A stretch of DNA of 64,000 bases from Erwinia_E haradaeae_G (GTDB taxonomy: Bacteria; Pseudomonadota; Gammaproteobacteria; Enterobacterales; Enterobacteriaceae). The DNA lies in NCBI RefSeq assembly GCF_900698955.1, contig NZ_LR217720.1, positions 434,001 through 498,000 on the forward strand, given 5' to 3'. The notes under the pieces were generated by a model that saw nothing but the letters and a program-made list of their open reading frames with translations, did not search any database and was not told the DNA's origin. The position numbers were made by a program, and so were the translations under genes. Below, in pieces: positions 9,717 through 18,903 of the stretch (the first letter of the stretch is position 1; each line of letters begins with the position of its first letter).

Positions 9717-10271
9717 ATGGCTTTAAATGCGAATCATCTTATATGGATTGATCTTGAAATGACTGGTTTAAACCCAGAGAGAGATCGTATTTTAGAAATT
9801 GCTATACTACTCACAGATTCTAATTTAAACATTCTTACCGAAGGGCTAGTATTTGCAATACATCAACCTATATTACAGTTAGCAATGATGGATGAGTGGA
9901 ATATGCACACCCATACTTGTAGTGGTTTAATCGATCGGGTAAATGTCAGTAAAACTAATGAGCATGATGCTGAAATAGCCATCTTAGATTTTTTAAAATT
10001 ATGGGTGCCTGCTCGGAGTTCACCGATGTGTGGAAATAGTATTACACAGGATCGTCGTTTTTTATTTAAATATATGCCGGATCTAGAGGCTTACTTCCAC
10101 TATCGTCATATAGATGTTAGCACTATAAAAGAATTAGTACGTCGTTGGAAACCCGATATTTTGCTGGGTTTAAATAAGAAAGGAATGCATCAAGCTTTAG
10201 AGGATGTTCATGATTCTGTATTAGAACTCCTCTACTATCGTAAATATTTTATTCAATGCATCCATCACTAG
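9717..10271 (+). CDS. orn: Oligoribonuclease (DEDDh 3'-5' exoribonuclease)
   Basis: 184 residues (E. coli Orn 181). ExoI motif WIDLEMTGL (catalytic Asp and Glu) is near residue 11, ExoII is CGNSITQDRRFLFKYMPDLE, and ExoIII is HQALEDVHDSV with the catalytic His and Asp. The enzyme finishes RNA decay by degrading 2-5-nt oligoribonucleotides and is essential in E. coli. I placed the start at the ATG at 9717, 27 codons inside the longest open frame. The residues before it have no family similarity, this start aligns with E. coli, and a GCAGGA sequence sits just upstream. It stands alone here, facing sohB. A nested hairpin (10280-10330) lies directly after the stop. Confidence 0.97.
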   Translation: MALNANHLIWIDLEMTGLNPERDRILEIAILLTDSNLNILTEGLVFAIHQPILQLAMMDEWNMHTHTCSGLIDRVNVSKTNEHDAEIAILDFLKLWVPARSSPMCGNSITQDRRFLFKYMPDLEAYFHYRHIDVSTIKELVRRWKPDILLGLNKKGMHQALEDVHDSVLELLYYRKYFIQCIHH

Positions 10272-10919
10272 AAAGACATGTACTGTGCATTTATAGTAGT
10301 TTTCTAGAGACAACTACTGATGCAGTGTACTAAAGATTATTAGTAAAATATTATTTTTATTTCTAGATAACTATAATTTAAAATATGCTAAACATCAATG
10401 AAATATATTTTATACAGTGAGCGAAGTAAGTTTCTTTTATTTAGTAATATGATTATATGATGTCCATATCATTACAATCTCAAAATGTATTGTACAGTAC
10501 AATCTGTGATTTTTCATCCAATAGTATAAATATCGTATCTGCAATATTTTTATAAAATTATATTGCAGGTTAATCACTATTGGATACTTTAAAAACCAGA
10601 TCTAGATATTGACTGATTGTGTGTATCAAAGCGTTATCGTAACAAGTATAACAAAACACATTTGATTTTTTTCAAAAAATGGATACGAGGACTAATATAC
10701 ATCCACAAGAATAATAAATTCTTTAAGACAACTCTAATAATATATTTATCAATAAAATTTTCTTAGTTAACGAATGCTCACTAATTCTCATGCATATCTT
10801 TTAGATGCTTCGTAAGAAGATATGACACAGAGATCCTTTTCATTGAGTTTTAGTATCACATATATTGTGAGTTTTTACCTTACGACATCTTATGAACTTC
10901 AAAATCAGTAATAATGTAC
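10272..10919. other. Spacer between convergent orn and sohB, with nested hairpins
   Basis: No gene recognised. Two compound structures stand out. At 10280-10330, just after orn, an outer arm (GTAC, mismatch, TGCAT type) encloses the perfect 7-bp stem AGTAGTT/AACTACT. At 10516-10585 an outer perfect 10-bp stem ATCCAATAGT/ACTATTGGAT encloses an inner 7-bp stem GCAATAT/ATATTGC. They may mark transcript ends of the two converging genes, but neither has a clear T tract. Confidence 0.55.
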
Positions 10920-11945
10920 TTATTGTGCTATAATGCGCTCAAGTAATTTACTGATACTATACGAAATTTTATGATTTAAACGATCTAACATACTTTTACT
11001 ATAAAGATAGCGTACTTCGATTACCTGATGTGTAGAAATCTTCTCCATGATCCAATCATCGCTAGTACTAATAATATCTATTAAACCTTTTTCTAATGCT
11101 TGAGTACCGTACCAATATTCACCATTGGCTACTTGATCTATATATAACTTTGGCCGCATTTGATGCACAAACTGCTTAAAAAGAATATGTGTTTGATTTA
11201 AGTTATCACGAAATTTTTCACGTCCCTCTGCGGTATTTTCACCAAACAGTGTTAATGTACGTTTATATTCCCCTGCGGTATAAAGCTCCAGATCAATTTT
11301 ATTGTGCTTTAAAAAACGATGAAAATTAGGGATCTGCCCTACTACCCCAATAGAACCAACTAGTGCGAAAGGAGCTGCAATGATGCAATTAGCCACACAA
11401 GCCATCATATAACCGCCACTAGTTGCAATTTTATCTACAGATATTATCAGAGTAATACCATTTTTTCGCAAACGTTGCAGTTGCGATGCAGCTAACCCGT
11501 AACCATGTACTACACCCCCAGGGCTTTCAAGACGCAACAGTACTTCATCACCTGTTTCTGCTGCAGAAACAATCGCCGATACCTCTTTTCGAAGGGAAGA
11601 GACTTCTCTAGCATCCATACTACCTTTGAAGTTAATGACATATAATGTTGGTTTTTTTTTGTTTTGTACTAATTTAGTTTGTTTTTTAGTATATTTTGCT
11701 TCTTTTTGTTCTTTCTTTTTATGTTCTTTTTTCCATAATTTTTGTTGCAAAGGGTTCATTTGTTCTAAATGTATTTTATTTTGTACTTCATGATAATACT
11801 TATCTAATCGTATTAACATTAGCCTTCCAGATCTAGAATTATGACGCTTTTTGATAGTAGGAATTATAAGCATTAACATTGTTAGAGCTATCATAATAGT
11901 AATTGTTTTAGCAAGAAAGAGTCCATAAAAAGAAAGTAGATCCAC
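10920..11945 (-). CDS. sohB: S49-family inner-membrane peptidase SohB
   Basis: 341 residues (E. coli SohB 349). The N-terminal membrane segment (about residues 8-30) is followed by a charged Lys/Gln-rich stretch and the signal-peptide-peptidase A-like domain. LESPGGVVHGYGLAASQLQRL and TSGGYMMAC (catalytic Ser) are present, as is GEYKRTLTLFGEN (catalytic Lys). SohB is a putative periplasm-facing serine protease whose E. coli substrate is unclear; it was found as a multicopy suppressor of htrA. The start is GTG at 11945, with AAGGCGGA upstream; MDLLSFYGLFLAK aligns with E. coli MELLSEYGLFLAK. The gene carries an in-frame A9 tract (11652-11660). In E. coli sohB lies close to topA and cysB; here cca and rsmC/holD lie between. 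Confidence 0.95.
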   Translation of the reverse strand: MDLLSFYGLFLAKTITIMIALTMLMLIIPTIKKRHNSRSGRLMLIRLDKYYHEVQNKIHLEQMNPLQQKLWKKEHKKKEQKEAKYTKKQTKLVQNKKKPTLYVINFKGSMDAREVSSLRKEVSAIVSAAETGDEVLLRLESPGGVVHGYGLAASQLQRLRKNGITLIISVDKIATSGGYMMACVANCIIAAPFALVGSIGVVGQIPNFHRFLKHNKIDLELYTAGEYKRTLTLFGENTAEGREKFRDNLNQTHILFKQFVHQMRPKLYIDQVANGEYWYGTQALEKGLIDIISTSDDWIMEKISTHQVIEVRYLYSKSMLDRLNHKISYSISKLLERIIAQ

Positions 11946-13272
11946 TGCATCCGCCTTAAATTATATTTATAAATAAATCTAGTTTATCGTCACCTTGACG
12001 TCAAGTCATCTCTTTTCTGTTATTCTATCAAGAATAGAAGTGAGTTTCCATAAGAGTAGACCTATTATCTACTTTCGTTATGTTTTCAATATATTGATTT
12101 TTACAAAAGTATCATAATCGCTTAGAAGGTTCTACGAACGATCATTAATTATATTATTATCATATAGTTTATTTAGTTAATTTTATAAGAACCCTAGTGG
12201 TTGTTCTAACACCAGAAAAAAAGTATTTTCATTACACGCAACACTTGTCATTCTGTCAGATCAGTATGCGATATTTATACAGTGATCGATAAAATTAACA
12301 GACTTATCTTATCATATTTTATATAGTAAAATATTTGAAGCATGTATCAATATTATATAATAATGTAATGAAAATATCACTGTATTAGTAGTTATGGCTA
12401 AGATTACTAATCACTTAGTATAATAACAGTTATTTTGTAGCGTTTTTTTTGATGGTTCGTACCTTTAGACGACCATGTGCTGAATATGGGAGTCACTTGC
12501 AGATACATAACGTAAAATCAGATTAATCATATAGATGATTTTGATAATGGAATCATGTGATTTGATGTATGTATCGTAGTGAATTAAGGGAGATTTATTT
12601 TATATAATTGCCAATTATGGCTAATTTTCTTATTTATTCAAGTGTTATTTTTGATGCACAAAATCGATAAATTGTATTCTCAAAACATCCAGATGTATCG
12701 AGATGATTGGAAGTACTTGTAATATTGATGGTATCTCTAGCACTGTGTATAGTAGTAATGGCGCATGTGCGATCATGGTATGCAGACATAGGAGCAGAAA
12801 AGCAAAATTAGCTCATATAAAATAGTTTTATAAGGTGCTATAATTTTATTATATTTGTATGCTCATACTTAGCAGGGGTAGCGCTTCATAAGTAAGACAG
12901 ACCGATCAATAGCACTAGAGATGCGTGATTGATACACTTAATACCACAAGCGTCGTAAAATTAATCTCGATGAATTTGATTTGTCTCATATTACTTTTAC
13001 TAAACTTTTACGATACTTCTTAATTATGATTAATATGGCCCTCTTTGTTATGCCGTAATAACTGATGATACTTAAATTTTAATGCTTTTGAAATGGTTAT
13101 TGACTGAGACAATGCATCAAAAATTCATGTAAAATGCTATTATATGTCCAATTATTCTTAATATCATTCATCACCACCTAGTGTTTATCACTTAAAAATA
13201 GATGCCTGATGCATACATAGCACTTACATATTTGATTAGATTATATGAATCACTTATACACTGGGTCATTAC
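11946..13272. other. Gene-free AT-rich spacer (sohB-cca)
   Basis: No gene recognised over 1.3 kb. It must hold the divergent promoters of sohB and cca. A perfect 12-base palindrome CTTGACGTCAAG lies at 11994-12005, about 50 bases upstream of the sohB start; it could be an operator or chance. Nothing else supportable. Confidence 0.55.
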
Positions 13273-14490
13273 GTGGAAATATACCTAGTTGGTGGCGCCG
13301 TCCGTGACAAATTATTAAACCTACCATTGAAAGATAGAGATTGGGTAGTCGTTGGTGGCTCTCCTCAGACAATGCTTGATTTGGGTTATCAAAAGGTTGG
13401 TCGTCATTTTCCTGTGTTTCTGCACCCAAAGACACATGAAGAGTATGCACTGGCCCGCACTGAAAGAAAAGAAGGGCATGGGTATAGTGGATTTGTATGT
13501 TATTACGCGCCGGATGTTACCCTTAAGCAAGATTTGGCGCGTCGTGATTTGACAATTAATGCTATTGCCCAGGATCAATATGGTATGTATTATGATCCAT
13601 ATGGCGGTTTTGTTGATCTACATCAACGTCAATTGCGTCATATTTCCCCTTCTTTTAATGAAGATCCATTACGTGTGTTACGCGTAGCTCGTTTTTCTGC
13701 ATATTTTGCTCACCTAAACTTTCACATTGCTGATGAAACCTTGAAAATAATGAAGGGTATGGTGCATAGCGGTGAACTACAGTTCTTAACTGCCCCACGC
13801 ATATGGAAAGAGATAGAAAGTGCCCTTCAAACCAATCATCCTCATATATTTTTTAAGGCATTATATGATTGCGGGGCTTTTAAGGCTTTGTTTCCAGAAT
13901 TGGATAGCATTATGAATGTTTTTAATATTAGCATTGATCAGGTTTTAACGACATTCTCAGGAATATCTAAGCATAGTGCAAACCTTGCAATTCGCTTTGC
14001 AGCCTTTTTCTATAGTTTTCGCCACGCCCTTATGTCACAGATACATCTGTACACTCCGCACGGTAAGTATGATGCCTTATTAAACTTCAAAACAATTGCG
14101 AAGTTATGTCAGCGCTTACATGCACCACGTGCATTGCGTGATTTAGCCTTATTAGTGATGGAATTTTATGATACTATACAGAATATTCAGCATGCTTCTC
14201 CTGAGCAATTAATATATTTTTTTAATCAGATCGATGCTTGGAGGAAACCTTTGCGTATTGAGCAGATTTCTATAATTCTTGATGCTGACTTCGGTGCATG
14301 CTCATCATCGAAACATGGTGCTAACATCAAAAGCGCATATTTATGTAATGCATGGAAAGTTGTCAATAGTATATCAGTGCAAGAAGTCATAGACTCTGGA
14401 TTTATAGGAAGACACATAGGCGATGAATTATCACGACGTCAGAGTATAGTATTAAATGATTGGCAACATTATTCAAAAGAGGCCGACTAA
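13273..14490 (+). CDS. cca: CCA-adding tRNA nucleotidyltransferase with a degenerate HD domain
   Basis: 405 residues (E. coli 412). The N-terminal class II nucleotidyltransferase domain is intact: VGGAVRD, catalytic DRD at Asp21/Asp23, RRDLTINA, and the DPLRVLRVARFSA helix. It adds or repairs the 3' CCA of tRNAs. In E. coli the C-terminal half also carries an HD phosphohydrolase domain with phosphodiesterase and phosphatase activity. Here the aligned CHD triplet region (RFATLCHDLGKG in E. coli) reads RFAAFFYSFRHA, so the His-Asp pair is Tyr247-Ser248 and the neighbouring histidines are also gone. CCA addition is probably kept and the HD activities lost. The start is GTG with no strong ribosome binding site; the N-terminus aligns exactly with E. 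coli MKIYLVGGAVRD. Confidence 0.95.
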   Translation: MEIYLVGGAVRDKLLNLPLKDRDWVVVGGSPQTMLDLGYQKVGRHFPVFLHPKTHEEYALARTERKEGHGYSGFVCYYAPDVTLKQDLARRDLTINAIAQDQYGMYYDPYGGFVDLHQRQLRHISPSFNEDPLRVLRVARFSAYFAHLNFHIADETLKIMKGMVHSGELQFLTAPRIWKEIESALQTNHPHIFFKALYDCGAFKALFPELDSIMNVFNISIDQVLTTFSGISKHSANLAIRFAAFFYSFRHALMSQIHLYTPHGKYDALLNFKTIAKLCQRLHAPRALRDLALLVMEFYDTIQNIQHASPEQLIYFFNQIDAWRKPLRIEQISIILDADFGACSSSKHGANIKSAYLCNAWKVVNSISVQEVIDSGFIGRHIGDELSRRQSIVLNDWQHYSKEAD

Positions 14491-15963
14491 TAATATTTAT
14501 ATCCACTAATTATAACACACCTACGTATTAGGCTATATTATGTGCGATAGTCATTATTAAATGTCAAATCATATTAATATATATATTTTATGGTTATCAA
14601 CAATATCAAACATCAGTTTTTTTCTCTGTTTGTTTAAATAGCTCGTAATTTTTATGTCTTTAGTATGTTTTATAGCGCTACCTTCAATATTTTTCTATGC
14701 ATGAATGTCATTTGTTATCTAATACTACGTATAAACGTGTAGTGCAAGGAATAATTTCTGCATTCCAGGATTTTTTATGATAAAGACTGTTATGAAAGAC
14801 ATGATGTGAGAGAAATATTTAAATTTTCGCCTGCAAAAAGAATTATTACTAAATGATAGGCATTAGATATTTTTAACATTAATACACAGAATTATTTATC
14901 TGATTAACATCATTCTAGGCAGATTTATATTCTTCTTTTTTATCTCGCATGCATCTCGATGGTACATTTTATCGATGTATAGATATAATATACTTAGTGT
15001 ATGCATGCTTTCTTTTAAAGCATAATTTTTATAAGAGATTAGATAGATTATGATGTATGAAAATACGCTGGCTATGATGGCAGAGTTTAATATTAGCTGA
15101 ATGTAATCAGATGTTATGAGTATTTATGAGATTCTATGGTTTCTATTGCGGAACACTGCTACATTAGATGGATGATTGATAAGATGTATCGCATCAATGT
15201 CAGCCATCTAAATAATATAAGCAATATAAATAATTACGTATATAGTGATTAAATCATATCATCAGTGGATGACTGGCGCTTTGATAATATTTATATTATA
15301 CATTATAATTCAGATAAAATAAAGTAGCACTAATACTAACAAAGAACAAAGCGATCACAAGAACATTACAAGTTTGTTTTTCATGAGAAGATCATAATAT
15401 TATAAAAATAAAGGCAGTTCTTATATATCTATGCCGAAGGTATATTATCCACAATAAGTCTTCAACAGTATCATAGAACATTTATTATTGTATATTAACA
15501 TATACTGATTTAGCACATCATAGATTAGAAAATCTGATGGTACAAAGTAATCTCAGAAGAATACATATATTACTTTTATATTTTTTATTTTTCGTGATTC
15601 TGTCTTGTAGGCATTAATATCATTACAATTTTATTGTATTATGAGCATAATAAACGGTTGTATTTAACTCGTCTAATGCATGTGATACATGAAAAATTCA
15701 TATCCAATGGAGACACAAAACATAGCATATAGTGATCCCTCAATCATTATTTTCATAAAAATGATTGCTATAAGAGATTATTGATAGTGTTATATGAAAT
15801 AGTATTAATAACCGTATAATATCAGTTATGTAAAATATACACCTAGCTTTTTCAGAAAAAAAATAAAAACTTTACTCATCTTCACAAAAATCATAAATGC
15901 TATAGAATTTATGTCAGTTCATATTAAGATGTAATGAACAGAATCAGTAATTCTAGAGATAGT
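14491..15963. other. Gene-free AT-rich spacer (cca-rsmC)
   Basis: No gene recognised between these convergent genes. A terminator-like hairpin ATGCTTT/AAAGCAT (15005-15023) is followed by AATTTTTAT, yet it is over 500 bases from cca, so it may be a relic of a lost gene. A further 8-bp stem CAATCATT/AATGATTG spans 15741-15767. Confidence 0.55.
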
Positions 15964-16983
15964 TTACTTAGTTTTAATAGCACGATAAACCTTAAAATCT
16001 CCATTACTAATCAGCACTTCATGGTAATCAAAAGTTTCATTGAATATTTTTTTGTAAGGTAAAAAAGAGTTAGCAACAATGCGTAGTTCGCCACCTATAT
16101 ATAAATAATCCGGTGCTTTCTGAATTAATACACGCGTAATATCTAGATTTCTTTTGAACCTGTCATGGAATGGTGGATTTGAAATAATGACATCAAAACG
16201 TCCCGTTATATTCGAGTACACATTACTAGGTAATATTGTACCCCGCAAAGTGTTACATGAAAATGTGGCTTGACTAGAAGAAAGGGCTGCGGCATTAACA
16301 TCCGTTAGTGTCAAATGGGTTGCTTGCGAATAACTCGCTAACATTGCAGCAAGAATACCTGTACCACAACCAACGTCTAGGATTCTCCCTCTTATGTTAT
16401 TATCAATCAAGGTAGAGAGCAATAATTGTGTTCCACGGTCTAGACCATTGTACCCAAAAACACCAGGTAAGCTTTGAATTGTTAGAGATCCTACCAAATA
16501 TTCATGCCAGAATGTATTCAGATTAAAATATGGTTGTTTTTCCAGATATCCATGATATAAACCACAATGACGCGCGCTATCAATCTTTCTTAGTTCTACC
16601 CAATTTTTTATACAATTTGTAGCACTACGGACACCGCTACGATGTTCTCCGACAATAAAAATTTCACTTCCACATGGAAGTAATGATAATAGATTTTGCA
16701 ACTGAAATTGTGCTTTCTGTTTATTTTTAGGCCAATAATAAATAAGGGTATCACACTTATTTAACATGTTTGATGTCATTATAACACCGAAATAAGTGTT
16801 TTTTCCCAGTATTTCCTTTAAGATCTTCCAGTGAAGATACTGCTGTGTATATATGCACCGTGTTTGTGTTTCTATGTATGCTGATAGGGTATCTTGGAGA
16901 TCGCCAGAGAATAAGACATTTCTGTGAGTAAATTGATCACGATTTCGTAAAAGCATATTGCTTTCTGGGGTAAGGATAGACAT
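15964..16983 (-). CDS. rsmC: 16S rRNA m2G1207 methyltransferase
   Basis: 339 residues (E. coli RsmC 343). The N-terminal non-catalytic domain contains CDTLIYYWPKNKQKAQFQL and FIVGEHRSGVRSA. The C-terminal SAM-dependent domain has LDVGCGTGILAAML for SAM binding and the NPPFH target-amine motif in DVIISNPPFHD. It methylates G1207 in helix 34 of 16S rRNA on the 30S particle. The start ATG at 16983 matches the E. coli start. It is divergent from holD, exactly as in E. coli, so the 289-base gap between them must hold both promoters. Confidence 0.97.
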   Translation of the reverse strand: MSILTPESNMLLRNRDQFTHRNVLFSGDLQDTLSAYIETQTRCIYTQQYLHWKILKEILGKNTYFGVIMTSNMLNKCDTLIYYWPKNKQKAQFQLQNLLSLLPCGSEIFIVGEHRSGVRSATNCIKNWVELRKIDSARHCGLYHGYLEKQPYFNLNTFWHEYLVGSLTIQSLPGVFGYNGLDRGTQLLLSTLIDNNIRGRILDVGCGTGILAAMLASYSQATHLTLTDVNAAALSSSQATFSCNTLRGTILPSNVYSNITGRFDVIISNPPFHDRFKRNLDITRVLIQKAPDYLYIGGELRIVANSFLPYKKIFNETFDYHEVLISNGDFKVYRAIKTK

Positions 16984-17272
16984 CTATAAAAAATCCTAAG
17001 TAATCATAGTTGCTATTATGTCAAAGCGAGAAAATTAGTGAATGATATATATCTGATAAAAATACAATCCATTACTGAATGTATCAATAAATCCTCTATA
17101 TCATTCCTAAGAATGGCATAAAACAGTATTGAATTTTATTTATTGATACTCCAACGAGTCTTTTGTTCCGATTTGCAGAACTCACGTTACAGCATGCTGT
17201 ATATTTTTATTGTCTATTCATGATAGTTTGAGAATCAAACTTCAGGAATTGATGGAAAATGAGGTGTATATC

Positions 17273-17689
17273 ATGTCTTATAGACGCGATCAAGTATTAC
17301 AGAAAATGGGTATTACTCAATATACACTACGTCAGCCATATGCTCTCAAGGAGCAGACGGTCATTGGGTTATCGTCTGAGATTCGATTAGTTATAATATC
17401 AGATGATATGTTAGCTCTCACTGATCCACTAGTAGATGATGTCTTACATACATTACACATAAACTATTTACAAGTACAGATTTTAACCTTACAACATCTA
17501 CATACATTACCATGTTTTTCTAATGATTTCTGTTGGTGGTTTTTAGGGGCCAAAGTTCCAAAAATATTTACAGGAATCCGGATTATCTCACCTACTTTAC
17601 ATGAGTTGTATCATAACTACGATGCAAAACGATCTCTATGGAAGCAAATTTATCAATATAAGTTAGATATAATTACGAGAATTAGATAA
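17273..17689 (+). CDS. holD: DNA polymerase III subunit psi
   Basis: 138 residues (E. coli HolD 137), beginning MSYRRDQVLQKMGITQYTLR against E. coli MTSRRDWQLQQLGITQWSLR. The middle block ALTDPLVDDVLHTL is conserved. The open frame extends 21 codons further upstream to 17210, but the alignment and a GAGGTG sequence 6 bases before 17273 favour this start. Psi joins the clamp-loader complex and links it, through chi (HolC), to single-strand binding protein. It is divergent from rsmC as in E. coli. Accessory clamp-loader genes are often missing from very small genomes, so its intact state is notable. Confidence 0.92.
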   Translation: MSYRRDQVLQKMGITQYTLRQPYALKEQTVIGLSSEIRLVIISDDMLALTDPLVDDVLHTLHINYLQVQILTLQHLHTLPCFSNDFCWWFLGAKVPKIFTGIRIISPTLHELYHNYDAKRSLWKQIYQYKLDIITRIR

Positions 17690-18903
17690 CAAATATATTC
17701 TTCTACCATAGTCGCCATAATCACTTATTGTATGCTATATCATAAGACTTACAGGGGTGTAAAAGACGAAGAGTATTTTTGTTTTTATTTAATTCTCCCG
17801 TGATGTTATTTTTATTCTATTTTTATTATATACAGGCAGTGTGGATAATTTATGTATTACACAGTGTAGTTCCAGTAAAAGAATACTTATCCATAAGGAA
17901 TAACAGTCCATGCATGTATAATTTTTATATTAAAGACAGATTATTACGAAATATATAAAGTTAATATTTTTTATGTACTGATAAGTCCTTAATACCTTAT
18001 TACTAATTTTTATAGTGCATCAAGAATGATTTTAATACTAGCGTATCTTGCGTAGAATTGTAATAGATAGTAAAGGAAAAGTCTTTTAGCATAATCAAAA
18101 ATAAAGTAATTTTACTAGTAATTTTTCATAATAAAAGCATTTTTTCAGTGATGACACATATCGGAAGATATATTGTGAATAACCTCATAGCCAAAGTGCA
18201 AATCATATATTTATAATTTTATTATGAAACATTTTATCACAAAACTCAGTTATAAAAATGTGTATGTTATCCCTTATCATCGTCTATATATTATATATAC
18301 TAGCAAAATATATAATAGCAAAACTTAATAATGGGTGCGACATACATTTATGTTTATGTCAAATTTCTTTAATATTATAGTTATTCACTATTGTGATTTA
18401 CTATTACTATAGAAATAGCTCTATAGCATATGGAGTGAACCAAAAATTTAATTCGTGCATATGCATCTTGTCTTAAGAGAGATAGATAATATTTAAATTA
18501 TAATACATGCATATTATTTTTTAAATATTCATGCAATTAATAAAAAGATCTTAATAAGAAAGAGATATGATGAATAAAAATAATACTCTTACTGTGTAAG
18601 AGTACATGATGAAAATTTTTCACTTTATCTTGCAAATAGTATAGAATCTAGATTGGTTGCAATAATAGTATATTACTGTATTACAAATTATCACTGAGTA
18701 GTATATGCCTTATGTAATCAGGACATAACTGTGTATCTTATATTTTCAATCAGAGATATTATAATATTTAGAGTAATATAGACAATTATAACATATCCGA
18801 TGGATGTAGATGATATAAGTGATGTATCGAATACACATCATAGCATCATGATTTTATAAAATAAAAGTTTACTTTAGGGGGTTCTCATTGAGCAAAGGAA
18901 ATT
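17690..18903. other. Gene-free AT-rich spacer (holD-topA)
   Basis: No gene recognised. A 9-bp stem TACTCTTAC/GTAAGAGTA with a 3-base loop lies at 18584-18604. The topA ribosome binding site (AAAGGA) and presumably its promoter are at the right-hand end. Confidence 0.55.

Noticed and set aside
17210..17272. 21-codon N-terminal extension of HolD
   Set aside because: E. coli HolD aligns from the internal ATG at 17273, which has GAGGTG at good spacing.
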